A stretch of 64,000 bases of DNA from Torreya grandis (lineage: Eukaryota; Streptophyta; Pinopsida; Cupressales; Taxaceae): assembly GCA_037957365.1 (NCBI GenBank), contig JARHVA010004254.1, positions 330,001-394,000 on the forward strand, written 5' to 3'. This document shows positions 47,113 to 59,010 of this stretch, one piece after another. The notes under the pieces are model-generated. The model was not told the DNA's origin and did not search any database. It was given only the letters and a program-made list of their open reading frames with translations. Made by a program: the position numbers and the translations under genes. How positions within the stretch are numbered: the first letter of the stretch is position 1; every line of letters starts with the position of its first letter.

Positions 47113-49471
47113 TTGAGGGGCCCACTAGTGTTTCTATGTAGGGAGACTTTCTTTTGTAAAGTATATGTTAGTTTGTAAGCATATATTCTTTTTTTTCAAG
47201 TTGACATGTGACCTTCCACATTATATCTTTATATCAAGGATAGTTATCCTTATCTACATGTGGATATTTTGAAGGTTAACTAGTTAACCACATATGTTTC
47301 TTATAAATAGGTAGATGGTTACCATTTTAGAGAGAGAGTTTTTTAGCAATTGTATACCAGGAGCATTTAATACAATTAAGGAATTCTAAAAAGATTATCT
47401 GTATAGTTTTGTTAAATGTCCATGCTACCTCTCAATTTTAGATAGTCATCTTGAATTTGAATTATTCTTGTTTTTTTAAGTTACATTCTTTGTCATAGGG
47501 TTGTTAACTTGTGTTAAATGCTAAATTGACTATAAAGATCTCAAGTATACTTCATTTTATTTTCTCTGTATTTAGATGTACTTGGGTTATTCATATCATA
47601 ATAGTAAATCTTAAAAGTAAATTTGGTTCTTATGATTCATATTTTTCCTTTGAATTTTGCTTGATTTGTGATATAATTTGAGATTATGTTGTTTTATAAC
47701 ATAAATTGGTTCAAATGCGCTCAAAGTAATTGGAATTTTATCATATTATTTGAGATAAAAACCTACAATCACATTTCTTTCTTACTTTACCCTTCTCTTT
47801 TCTTATTTTTATCAAGATTCACTCTAGCTTAAATATCATTGTTAATACTCATTTAGTTTAGCCTCTAAGTCATCAAAAACTATTGAATATCTAAATATTT
47901 AAACCCTAGTGGCTCCCAACCACTAAATCAAACAAATATTGTGGACAGTTCTCATACTCTGCTTCTATTCCACCATAGATATCATTGAATTGTCACAAAC
48001 TACAACTCATGCCTTGGATTTTTCAAATCCTAAAATGAGTAGTGTTCATCAACACTGAAGAGCACTTGTGGTACATTTTGAAGCATCAAGAATACCATAA
48101 GGTAAAAAATATCTATCAAATTTTTCATTTAATTTATAAACATGTGCACATGGAAGACATTGAATTCATCACAAATCTTATTCCTTGGGTATTTTGTAGA
48201 TTATTGTTAGGGTTATTTATATGTTGAATGTACATTTATAGTCATAACCTATACCAATTAGACATCATATAGAAGTTACTATCTGGTAATATTCTTATAT
48301 TTATGTGATTCATAGAATCAAATTAGATCTAATTATCTCTCTTATGGTTATGATTGTGTTGGAGGTTAGGATAATATCCATCAACAAGACCCATATCTCA
48401 TTGACATAATAAATGGTTGAGAAACCATATACTCTATTTAGTAGGTCCATGGTAATTCTTACCTTTGTTCTGAAGATAGCAATAGGGATAGCATAAGTAG
48501 GGCCATGAATCATAAATCTGCTTGGGTTGCTAGCTTGTTCTTATAACTTTTTATGGATGTGTTTTTCAAGGAGCTGTGAATTTATCATATCTTACCTAGA
48601 GGTCATTTTTGGCAAAGGAATCTTTTAGTATATTTTGAAATCATTTCCATTTATGTATGCGACTAGAATCTTTCTATGTCTAAAATGTAATATTTTCCCA
48701 TTAATAAATAAATCAAATAATAGGTAAATATAGGGCATTACCTCTAGTTTTGTTGTAATGTTATGTAGATTGACCAATTTTATCATCAACAAATCATACT
48801 TATACCTTTGTGTGAAAATTTAAAGTTGGCCCTCAGCCTTGTATGGCTTGACTGCTTCAACCTCATCTCAAATAGAAAATTAATATTTAAAATCATGATT
48901 GAGAACTATTAAATAAAATGTTGTGTCAATGTACTCAATTAGTCCTTAAATTTAATATGTAGAAGGAGGTGAGTGTGATATGAGGATGCCATTGAAACTC
49001 TAGGTGGAAAATACTTATTATGTGAAGAGTCTATAATCTCTTGGTTGTAATAGAGCTTTGAATTTGTAATTTATGCTTGATAGATAGACAAAAATGTGAT
49101 TATATTGGATATGGAAACTTGAGTTATATTTATTTAGATGTGTTTTCCTTGAGAATTAAATGTATTAATTCACCAATTCATGATAATTAATGGTACCAAT
49201 AGCTTTCACTCGATTCCATTTCTATTATTTCCATTTGAATTTCATAATGCTAGTTTTTGAGGATTTTATTGCCATGTGACTTATTTTACCTTCTCTTGGG
49301 TGCCTGGTTAGTATAATGTGACTGATATCTCTTTTCCATGTTTTCAGGCTTGGCATTCATGTCTTTTTTATATGATTATGTGGTTGAGGGACATATGTCC
49401 ACATATCAATACTCTATTCATAATTGATTTATAGCCTATTGTAATTTGTTTTTTTTACCACATGTTAATGG
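47113..49471. other. LTR-like and unassigned noncoding DNA
   Basis: The first 900 bp after relic 4 look like an LTR: a possible TG start near 47203, a TATA box at 47302-47310 and an inverted word 'ggttaactagttaacc' at 47273-47288. No second copy was found. From 48000 to 49470 only short frames occur, including a 67-codon minus-strand one at 48310-48513 that I do not recognise. Confidence 0.35.
47302..47310 (+). promoter_or_regulatory. TATA box (tataaatag) after giant frame 4
   Basis: The match lies about 190 bases after the end of relic 4, in DNA that resembles a U3 region. It suggests that relic 4 is the last ORF before a 3' LTR. Confidence 0.4.
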
Positions 49472-49730
49472 GATGATGACATGCAAATGAATCTTGATAC
49501 CCCACTTTCCTTAGATACCCATATGAGGAACTTTATTGACATTACCTCTAGGTGAGTGAGATGATGACACATAAATGGCTCTCACTACTCTGTTTGACTA
49601 GGATATCTATGAGGAACTCTGATGATGTCACCTTTAGGTGAGAAGGATGATGACATGTGGATTACTCTTATTACTACATTTACATGGGATATATAAATTA
49701 TAAACTCTAATAATTTATGTAGAGAAGATT
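49472..49730. repeat. about 87-bp tandem repeat, three copies
   Basis: 'gatgatgac' starts units at 49472, 49560 and 49646. Each unit continues with 'atg...ctc..(a/t)ctac', 'gatat.tatgaggaact', 'tgatgtcacct.taggtgag' or variants. The third is truncated. Confidence 0.75.
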
Positions 49731-49731
49731 A

Positions 49732-50905
49732 CAAATCAAGTTAGTCAAGCATTACTCCATAAATAATGAAAAATGCATAAATAACTAACTAACTAACCCT
49801 ATCTATTCCTATGGGAATTACAAAGGATAGAAAGAAAGAAATGATAGAAATCAAACATCATATTAACTTCCCAAATGGATTCACCATACCTATGTGGCTC
49901 AAAAAAAAATTCTCCCTTGATCAAGTATCTTTGTGTTTGTCAACAATGGTGGTAACCTCCTCTAATGTCTCAAGAACACTCCATAAATAGGCTCATGATT
50001 CCGAATCACTTAACTAGCCTATAAATAAAGATTGCAAATAAAATCAATGATCAAATTCAAAGGGTTGTGGAAACAATCTAACATTATAAATTTTCAATAT
50101 TCAAGCTTAAAATTCATGTCCATGGGCTCTCTATTTATAGGTTTTTGAGATTGGCCAGGATCAACCATGACTGTCCATCTTAAGATTGAGATGTGTGGCC
50201 ATGGATAATCCAAATATTTGAAATTAAACTCATAAATATCCTCAAGATAAATAAGCATCAAAGAGTCATGGGATGCATTAACTAGGCATGGGTGACCCAT
50301 AATCCTGATATTTTATGCAATTATGGCTTGATGGATGCCACCCCATAGATGATGTCACTAGGTGATGCAAATATTCAAAATCAATTTCCAATAATGAGAT
50401 ATTCAAAAATATATATAGAATTCTTAATTAATATCTTAAATTGGACTAATTAGCTTAATTTTAATCAAGTTTAGTGTAATTCTTTAGAAATTTGTGCACA
50501 AATAATCAAAATGGTCAGAAAGTCATATTACTAGGTCATAATTTGACTGGAGAGGAACTAGAAGGTGATGTTAGATGCATTGGAGATTTATTCTCATTTA
50601 ATATGTTTCCAACACCAAATAAAAAAGGTACATGATGTATACCAATGAATTATACGAAAAGAGTGATCAAAATCACTAAATGGTGAATTTGTCATTTTGA
50701 CTCAAAATGATCTAATCAAAGTTAGCTGGCCAATAAAATGCATTTCCCTATTTATGGATACTTTAACCTAAACTAGCACTTGTAAGTGACAAGTTTGAAC
50801 CATTTAAGGAATTTTATGGATTTTGACCTAAAATGTGCATTTGAGTGCAATTTGAGTAAGATTGACAATTTCAACACAAATGGTGTTAGGAATTGGATGT
50901 CTACA
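49732..50905 (-). repeat. 3' LTR of the Tat-type element (left limit unsure)
   Basis: On the minus strand it starts TGTAGACATCC at 50905, directly after a purine tract, and has a TATA box CTATAAATAG at 50131-50140, giving U3 of about 765 bp. The inner end is not defined, and no second LTR copy is present in the window for comparison. Confidence 0.45.
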
Positions 50906-50921
50906 TTTTGCCCCTGTTTGA
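50906..50921 (-). promoter_or_regulatory. polypurine-like tract (CAAACAGGGGCAAAA)
   Basis: The minus strand reads CTCAAACAGGGGCAAAA immediately before the TG of the proposed LTR, as expected for the plus-strand primer. Confidence 0.45.
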
Positions 50922-51744
50922 GAAGGCATAGTGAGACATTCAGGTGAAGAAACATCTTTTAAAATAAAAGAGTTGTCAAGAAAAAATTGAAATATACCCA
51001 TGATGCCTCCTTGAGAGGACATACTAGAATGGAAGAAAAGGATGGACTCTCAAAAAGAGAGAGAAAATGAGAGATTAACCCATGGAATAGATCACATCCA
51101 GATGAGCTAATGCTTACACATGTGATTAGCATCAATGATCAAAATATAATTATATGTATAATAGGCCCCAGAGACATGGGGAATGGGAAAGATACAATCC
51201 ATAAATGTAAGGGACACACTTTAAATGTACCTACTTTGAGAGTAAAAGCTACACACTTATGACATTGATCAATCCTGAGACAAGTTGCACACTAAAATAT
51301 TGCAATCATGGGATTTAATGTGGAGAGATTGGAATTAGAAGAAAAAAGAGAACATTCTACTTTCAGAAGGGAAGCACCATTAGAATAGGGTCTCTAAAAA
51401 GAAGATAATAAGAAGTACTCCAGTAGAGTATATTTGATCATGATAAAATAGTTTTGCCCTAGTAGGGTAAATCTTGATCATTGATAAATAATAAATAATG
51501 ATTTTTCCCCTATAGAGCTGATTTGATTTAGATGTGGTTTAGATGTTGGGCCATAACATGGGAAATTTGGAAAGCAAAATAGCTCGAGGATATAACTGAA
51601 AAGATAGGTTAAAGTGATCAAGTGCAAACGTACATGTGATGGTGTAATGGCTTAGAAAGCCATAAAAAACTAAGCATATGAGAATGCACAAAGTGATGAG
51701 AGAGATGAAAATAAGAATGTAGATAGTCGAGCTGACCTTAATAG

Positions 51745-52945
51745 AAATTGAGAATTGCCTACATAATTCCATGGACTCATGTTCCAACATGAACTTCTAG
51801 CCAATGTAGTTCACCCAAGTTTGGGAGAGAATGGAATGAGGAATGATGAAAAATGAACAAGAAGTGATTAGACTTACAATGTATGCAAAGAGATGCACAT
51901 ATAATCATAGACAAAGAATCCTAAAATGCATACTACCTAGAAGCATAATTCCATATCATGAGCCTAGGTTTTGCAAAGTGTTCTTGAGAATCATTCATCA
52001 CAGCTAATGTTGACGTTAAGACTTTGAGACCTAAGCACAAAGTGCTTGCTATATCAAAAAAAATTAAGCATCATAAGTATGCATAACTTAGAATGACATA
52101 AGATTCTAATTGTGTTGAGCTAGTTCAAATGTGAATACCTATAACTAAGGATAGTGGTAAAATAATGACCAAAACTAGAGTTACAGTGATTTACATTTAA
52201 ACAAAAAAGAAAAGACAAAGAAAAAGATAAACATAAATGAACCTAACTTGAAATCAAGATATTATCTATCAAGACTTAATTAGTTTCAAAAATGTTTAAA
52301 AATAAAATGCAAGAACATCTTAACAACATGAGACCAAGATATAAATAATCAAGATCCATATGGACCATCAAGATATACTTGAACACAAAAGAGAAAAACA
52401 AAATCAAAATAGAAAAACAAGACACCAACAACAATCAAATAAACAAAATGGTCCAAGAACAATGTAATAACATAGGATCGAGATATAAACAATCAAGCTC
52501 CATGTGAATCATCAAGATATTCTAAAACACAAAAGAGATAAGCAAAAACAATCAAGGAAACATAAGAATAAGATGAGACAAGAAGTAATAAAAAGAGAAA
52601 ATGAGAAGAAATAAAAGGAGAGGTGCAAAAGCACAATAAAACACCAAGAAAACCCAAATAAACACACACAAACAAAAACCAAGTCAATGCAGTTTAAAGA
52701 CAAATGTTCATGCATGTGCAGTAGAGGTGTTACTTTCCACCACATCATAACAAAGAACAATGACATGAAAATTGTTCCATAATTAAAGAGGAACAATGAT
52801 AGAAGAAATGGGGGAAGAGAAGAAAATGAAGGGGTTAGCCAAGCTACTCTAGATGTATAAAATAAGTGGATGCTACCTACATAGTTCCATGGATGCATGT
52901 TCCAACATGAACTTCAGGACAAATGTAGTTCTCTCAAGAAATGGG
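51745..52945. repeat. separated direct repeat in the 3' region
   Basis: A block of about 75 bp at 51745-51820 recurs at 52865-52945, sharing 'catgttccaacatgaactt' and 'aatgtagttc'. Each block contains a small inverted repeat, CATGTTccAACATG. Confidence 0.75.
52310..52550. repeat. 144-bp tandem duplication
   Basis: 'agatataaataatcaagatccatatg' at 52337 and 'agatataaacaatcaagctccatgtg' at 52481 anchor two colinear units that also share 'atcaagatat' and 'acacaaaagaga'. Confidence 0.75.
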
Positions 52946-53797
52946 ATAGCAAAAAAATGATGAGCAGACCAACTTGATTAATGTTATAGAAGAAATGGAA
53001 GATATGAAAAACAAACAATAATGGTCTGGAAAACAAGAATTTGATGAGATGAGAAAGAATGATCTTGCAAAATAGCAAGTGCATAGGACAAGATGAAATG
53101 AACTAGTGTTTTTGTGCTTGTAAAATGACAAGAGCATAACATGGTGGAATAAGAATATATAAATGTATAGAAGCATGAGACAATGTTTTTGTTCTTTTTT
53201 GAATCATGTTTTGATGTTTTTTGTATTTTCAAATAAAATCTAATGTTTTTTTGGTGTTTTTGGGATAAAATATGCACAAGGTGGGACCATCTAGTCGAGG
53301 AGATGCACATCCTAAGAGTAGAGGTTCTAATAAGATAACTAAGTCGGATGCAATGGCCCATGTTCATAAATTGATGAGAGCAAGGGTCTTGATCTATAAC
53401 AATGTAACAATGGTTTGAAATTGAGATGTTTCTGTTCACTTGTTTGAAGTTGCTCAATATTGTCCTAGCTGAACTGCTTTGTAGAACTGTTGCTGAGGAT
53501 GTTCATAATGTTCATGAGACATAATCAAGATCATAATTATTCAAGGGATAAAAAGTGTGCAAGCTTATAATATGTCTTAGACATAACAAAAAATATGTTT
53601 CTCAAAGAGAGCAATCCAAAATGGGATGAAGAATGTGTTCAAAGTGTTAAGGATTTAAAGCCTTTACTATCAGGAATAATGAAAAGTGGACCAAGGTAGT
53701 GTAAAATGTGTTCAAGGTAAGATAGAAGGGTGGGATAAAATTATAGCAGCACAAGTCGCCCACAAGTCAGGGGTCTTATAGACAATGGTTCAAAGTT

Positions 53798-54960
53798 GTT
53801 CATGCATAGAACCTCTTAAGGTGTATGATGTTCATGGGCTCTAAAATTTCTTCACCATCAAGTTTATCCAATCGATATACTCCTAATCCATAGTTTGTTG
53901 TGACAATGTATGGTCCTAACCAATTAGGTTAAAACTTGCCTTTATTTTTGGGTTCAGCATTCATATTCTTTTGTTTCTCTTTCAAAATTAAGTCACCAAT
54001 CTCAAATTCTTGAGGGAGAATGAATTTTTTGTAGCTTCTCTATAATATATTCTAGTATTCCTACATGTTTTCTAGGGTAGCCAAATGCTTACCATCAAGA
54101 ATCTCTAGTTCATGCAGTCATGAGGCTCTATAGTATTCATTATCTTCAATGTGCTCCAGTGATATTCTTAATGATGGGATCTCAATCTTAACCAGGATGA
54201 TAGATTTAGTGCCAAATATAAGGGAGTATGGAGTAGCTCCAGTTGGGGTGTGATGATTAGTTCTATAATCCCAAAGGGTAGGAAAGAGTTACAAGTGCCA
54301 ATTATGGCCAGCATTATTGACAATCTTCTTTAAGATGGTTAGAATGGTTTTATTTGATGCCTCATCTTGTTTGTTGCCTTGCAGGTTATATGGAGTGGAT
54401 TTATTATTCTTGATATTGAATTTTGCATAAAGAGATTTCACATCTTGGTTCACAAAGGATCTACCATTATTAGATACAATACAAGCTAGGATGCCATATT
54501 GATAGATGATATGGTAATGAATAAATTTGGCTATTTGTTTCTTGATAATATAAGTGAAAGGAATGGCCTCAATCCACTTGGTAAAGTATTTGATTGTAGT
54601 CAAAATGTGTTTATGGCCATCTGAAGATGTTGGGTTAATTTTACCAATGATATTGAGACCCCATGTTGAGAATGGCCATGGTGTTGTAATCAACAGTAAT
54701 GGTAAGGAAGGTGCATATATCAAGTTGCCATGTTGATGACAAGGAACACACTTCTTTACATAATTAAAAGCATCTATCTCCATTTTGGGCCAATAATAGC
54801 CTATTCTAAGGAGTTTCTTTGCTAGGACTACACCATTAGTATAGGACCCACACATTCCTTCATGAACCTCCTTTACTGCCAGCTTGGATTTTCCCAAAGA
54901 TAAACAATGAATAAGCATTCCATCATAGCCTTTATGATAAAGCATGTTTTCAAGGAGGAT
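53798..54960 (-). pseudogene. integrase of the Tat-type element
   Basis: Readable from the zinc domain (H-E-G-M-C-G...C-V-P-C-H-Q-H) through the core, with W-G-L-N-I-I-G-K-I (catalytic Asp read as Asn), W-I-E-A-I-P, V-S-N-N-G-R-S-F (usual T-D-N-G, the Asp again read as Asn) and A-S-N-K-T-I-L (position of the Glu). The C-terminus has W-L-G-P-Y-I-V-T near 53940 and I-H-L-K-R-F-Y-A before the end at about 53798. The 218-codon stretch 54289-54945 is free of stops, yet two catalytic residues are changed, so the enzyme would be inactive. Confidence 0.9.
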
Positions 54961-55179
54961 ATAACAAGTTAAGTGATGAAAGAATAGTTTTTGTTGGTTG
55001 TTGGAAAGGTTGGTGGGAAATACATGACTATAGAAATAGTTATAAAAATATTGGTACCATGGTAGCTCAGGTGAGGGATGAGGATCAGCAATGATGCATA
55101 TCCTCTCTAAATCTAATAGAATATATGCTAGTTGAAGAAGATTTTTAATCAGGAACTAATACTCTTTAGCATTATCATG

Positions 55180-55585
55180 CATTTGAATCATGGAACCAAT
55201 TGTTTCCATGGCATCAGTAGATCTATTGTTGACTCATGGAACTTGCTCAAACTACAAATATTTAAAATGTGTTTTGAGGTTGTCAACAATTTACTTCTAA
55301 AGAACAAGCTTATCATCCCTTGTTTGATACTGGTCAGTTGTCTGATTTATGATTAGCCATAAATCTTCATAGTCCATTAAGATTTGAATATCCCATTGTA
55401 TGGCAAGATAAATCCCTATAACCAATGCCTCATATTTGTCCATATTGTTTGTACATTAAAATTGTATATGGAAGGCTTTGAGGATGAAATCCCCCTATGG
55501 TGTGATCAATAATATGCTAGTTCTAGACCTTTGGTACGTGAAGCATCCATCAAAATAGAGTGTCCACTATTTAGGTTCTTGTGAT
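55180..55585 (-). pseudogene. additional archaeal-type RNase H of the Tat-type element
   Basis: W-T-L-Y-F-D-G-C lies at 55543-55566, with the first catalytic Asp in Y-F-D-G. C-T-N-N and K-Y-E-A-L-V-I-G-I follow, with the second acidic residue in Y-E-A. This is the aRNH module that Tat-lineage elements carry next to integrase. Stops replace Gln residues around it. Confidence 0.8.
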
Positions 55586-56230
55586 GCTTGTTCTATTGTC
55601 ATGATAGAATCATCTGGAAGGTCAAAGTTGAGAGGTTGAGTGGTCGTAATAAGAGCATCTGCAAGTTGGTCAGCAAGAACTTGTCCTTTGATTGCCTTTT
55701 GATTTTAGTACTCAATATCAAACTCACTAAAGAGCATAATCTATTTATCCATACATCCTTGAATATATAATTTAGATAAGAGGAAATTGAGAGGATCTAC
55801 CTTGGTGACAACAATAGTTTTGCTATTTAGCATATAATGTCATAATTTTTGAGTGGTGAACACCATAGCTAAACATGCCTTCTCAATAGGCATATAATTA
55901 TGTTCATAGGCTACCAATGTATGACTTAAATAATAAATAGCATGTTCCTTACCATGATCATCATGATGAGCCAAAAGTGCCCCCAGTGCATGTTCTATGG
56001 TTGATATATAAATAAGCAATGGTTTTCCTTGTGTTGGAGGTTGTAAGACTGGTGGATTGGCCAAGTATGTTTTAAGATTTGCAAATGATATCTAACAATA
56101 TTCATCCCACTAAAATTTTACCCCTTTCTTTAAGAGATGGGTAAATGGGTGGCATTTATCTACCAATTGAGAAATGAACCTGTGTATAGACTAGATCTTT
56201 CCTTGTAGACCTCACAACTATTTAAGATTG
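55586..56230 (-). pseudogene. RNase H of the Tat-type element
   Basis: The open segment 55840-56064 gives P-L-L-I-Y-I-S (usual Asp read as Ile-Ser), A-L-G-A-L-L-A-H, Y-Y-L-S-H-T-L, Y-x-P-I-E-K-A-C-L-A-M-V-F. It continues with Q-K-A-I-K-G-Q-x-L-A-D near 55680, the usual end of the Tat RNase H. Confidence 0.85.
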
Positions 56231-57180
56231 TTTAGTGGAGGCATTTCCATAATAGCGTTGACCTTTGTAGGGTTGAATTTGATCCCTCATTGTGATACAA
56301 TGAACCCTAGTAATTTTCTTTATATGACACCAAAGACACATTTCTTAAGATTCAAATGGACTTTATAGGTACGAAGCCTCTCAAATATTCTTCATAAAAT
56401 GTTAGGGTGTCTTGCTCTTGTTCTTGATTTTGCTAGTATATCATCAACATAGTCCTCGATAATGTCATGCATCATGTCATATAAAATGATAGTCATTTCA
56501 TGTTGATATGTGGCTCCAACATTCTTCAAACCAAATGGCATAACTTGGTAATAAAATGTCCCCTATGGATTGATGAGTGCAGTCTTATGTTGATCTTTAG
56601 GGGCTATCTTGATCTGATTATAACCAAAAATTCCATCCATTAAAGATATCATCTTGTACCTAGTAGTTGATTCAATGATCTTGTTGATGTTGGGAAAAAT
56701 AAAATCATCTTTGGGGTATGCTTTATTGATATCATGAAAATTAGTACAAACATGTATGCCTAGGGTTTTTTTACTCACTGGTACTATGTTAGAAACCCAT
56801 TTAGAGTAGTTTAGTGGTTTGATAAAATTGGCTCCTAATAACTTTTCCAACTCAACCTTCACCAAAAGGGTGATGCATAGATGCATCTTTCTCAACTTTT
56901 TATTTATTGGGTTAACACTAAGGTGAACAACAAGATGATGCACAACTAAATATGGGTCCAAGTCTGGCATGTCAGAGTATGCCCATGCAAAGATGTCTAT
57001 ATAATCCTTAAGAATGGATATAATACATTCAAATTCTGATTCAATAAGGGAATCTCTAAGATAAACCATTTTGGGATCCTCATGGGTTCCCAAATTCACT
57101 TCTGTTATACTCTCCATGAGGAGTGTGGATCTATCATCTAGAATTATAGGCAATGTATGGTCATGTTGATTTTCCTCTAC
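56231..57180 (-). pseudogene. reverse transcriptase of the Tat-type element
   Basis: The 196-codon open segment 56563-57153 shows D-I-F-A-W-A-Y-S-D-M-P, H-L-V-V-H, V-E-L-E-K-L-L-G-A-N-F-I, S-N-I-V-P-V-S-K-K, N-F-H-D-I-N-K-A-Y-P-K-D-D-F and S-L-M-D-G-I-F-G-Y-N-Q-I. The catalytic Y-V-D-D lies at 56440-56451 in a neighbouring frame. The N-terminal D-I-F-A-W segment is characteristic of plant gypsy pol upstream of RT. Confidence 0.92.
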
Positions 57181-58740
57181 TATATCTTTTTATTGTTCCT
57201 CCCAAAGATCTGCATAATATGAAGAATCAAAATTTGCCTTCTTAGGTAAAGGCCAATTGGAAAAAACCTCTAGAAACTCAAGAGTAAGAAGCTCAAATAT
57301 TTGATGTTGTTCTGAAGAGATGCTTTTACTAGCTATGGAACTTGGGCTGGATGGGCTTTCTACGTCCTAAGGGGATGACCAAACTTTCCTACCTAGGAGC
57401 ACCTAAAATAGGTTTTCACTCAAAGGATTATCTTTTTATTTACTTTTTCCCTGATCAACAAGTGCCTCAAAGAGGTTTTCACTTGAAGATCTCGATGTTT
57501 GTTCTTTATTATGCCCAAGAAATTTTGCCTACTCTCCAAACTAGGTAGAAGAATTCAATGAAAAATCAAAACCCTGCTTATGATCACCAATGGGAAATGC
57601 ATCTCATAGGCCCATGTATTCTATAATTGATTCTTCATTTTTAAACTCATCAAATCATATGACTAAATTTTTTTGATCCTAATCTATGAGTTCAGGATGG
57701 CAAAGGCATAGGTTACAGTGAGGGTTTACTTTAGGGTAGGAAGCACCAATGGTAAAGATATAATGTCCTACTTTAGGAAAGGAAGCACCACTAGGATGGT
57801 TTTTTCGCTTTAGGATGTGAATCTCCAATAGGCATTATGGTTAATATGGAATTTGAATCAAATAAATCTAATTCAATAAGCTCATTGAAAAGGCTATAAT
57901 GGGACATTATGTCACTGCTAAAAGTCTCATTAATAGTCACTTTAGAAGAGTTACTATCAAATGTCATGAGGTCATCCTCTAGTGGTTTAAATCTGAGACC
58001 CATGATTCTAATTGAGAACTCGAGCTGATAAGGGTTCTAAAATTCCTTATGCCTGTGGGCCAAGGCCTTTCCCTATATAGTCAAGATGATCCATTATCCA
58101 GTTAGGGATATGATACTTTATATTCTAAAAACAATCAGCAAGGCCTTCAGAACATAACCAATCTCCCTCGGTAAAAGCCTCTTGATCTTTTTTTGATGTA
58201 ATTATAGGTACAAAAACCACAGGAGGTTTTGGTTGTTACTTCTTTGGTTGCCAAATTTAATCGAGTTTGTTAGGAGTCTGGGAAGTTTTAGGCTTACCAA
58301 ATATTTTAAGGGATGTTGGTAATTTTGCAATATGGAGGACATCCTTTAGATGGTACATGGGAATGCCTACATCTATAATAATAACCTTCTTGGCTATAGC
58401 TACAAGAAATGGATTAGCCAAAGTGGAGGCTATATCACTAGGGTATATATAATTAGATGGAGATAAATGAGAAATGATGGCTTTGTTCTTCTTTACAATG
58501 AATTTAGAACCTGGGCAATAGTTATAATTATGAAACTCTACTTTAAGATGTTTGCAATATTGATATGGCTACTGATCAATAGGAATACTAACCTTGATCC
58601 CATCATGGGGAAACTTAAGGCATTGGTGAAGAGTAAATGTAACTATTTATACATCATGGATCCAAGGATGACCAAGAAGTATATTATAAGGAAGCTCAAT
58701 ATCCATAATATGGAATAATTTGTGATGAGAAATAGACCCA
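57181..58740 (-). pseudogene. protease-RT linker of the Tat-type element
   Basis: A decayed minus-strand frame with an open segment at 57791-58003 (S-S-D-I-M-S-H-Y-S-L-F-N-E-L). It carries short duplications: 'aggttttcact' at about 57411 and 57473, and 'ggaagcaccaatgg' / 'ggaagcaccactagg' near 57740 and 57780. Linkers of this kind are variable in the lineage. Confidence 0.55.
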
Positions 58741-59010
58741 ACCATGACTGGCAACTAAATTATACTAGATGACTCCCTCTCAACATTATCATAAGCCTTT
58801 ATTGTAATAGTTTCTAGCTAATTGTCTTTATCCATGTAGCCCAATCATTATACCAATTTAAGAGATATGATGTTCAGCGCTGAACCATTATCTATAAGAA
58901 CCCACTTGATTTTGTGATCTGTAATGATTATCTCAATGTATAGTGGGTTATTGTGGTTTGGGCCAAGGGTAGACATGTCTTTTTGATCAAATGTGATTTA
59001 CCAAAATGAA
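58741..59010 (-). pseudogene. aspartic protease of the Tat-type element
   Basis: V-L-I-D-N-G-S-A-L-N lies at 58875-58901, the protease active site; D-N-G-S is the usual form in Tat elements. L-V-D-N-like residues and a K-W-V precede it. Stops follow after L-K-L-V. Confidence 0.8.

Larger units (their letters stand above)
50922..53797 (-). other. long noncoding 3' region of the Tat-type element
   Basis: Nearly 3 kb, purine-rich on the plus strand. It holds a 144-bp tandem duplication (52310-52550) and a block repeated 1.1 kb apart (51745-51820 and 52865-52945, 'ccatgga..catgttccaacatgaactt'). Two minus-strand open frames (52512-52898 and 52984-53457) are Phe/Ser/Leu-rich only because of base bias. 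Long repeat-bearing 3' regions are usual in Tat/Ogre elements. Confidence 0.6.

Noticed and set aside
48310..48513. 67-codon minus-strand frame as a small gene
   Set aside because: No recognisable family, no promoter or partner exons, and length expected by chance in AT-rich DNA of this size.
52512..53457. Minus-strand frames of 128 and 157 codons with hydrophobic stretches, possibly env-like
   Set aside because: Phe, Leu, Ser and Tyr richness follows directly from the purine bias of the plus strand; no start context, motif or conserved pattern; overlapping open frames occur for the same reason.
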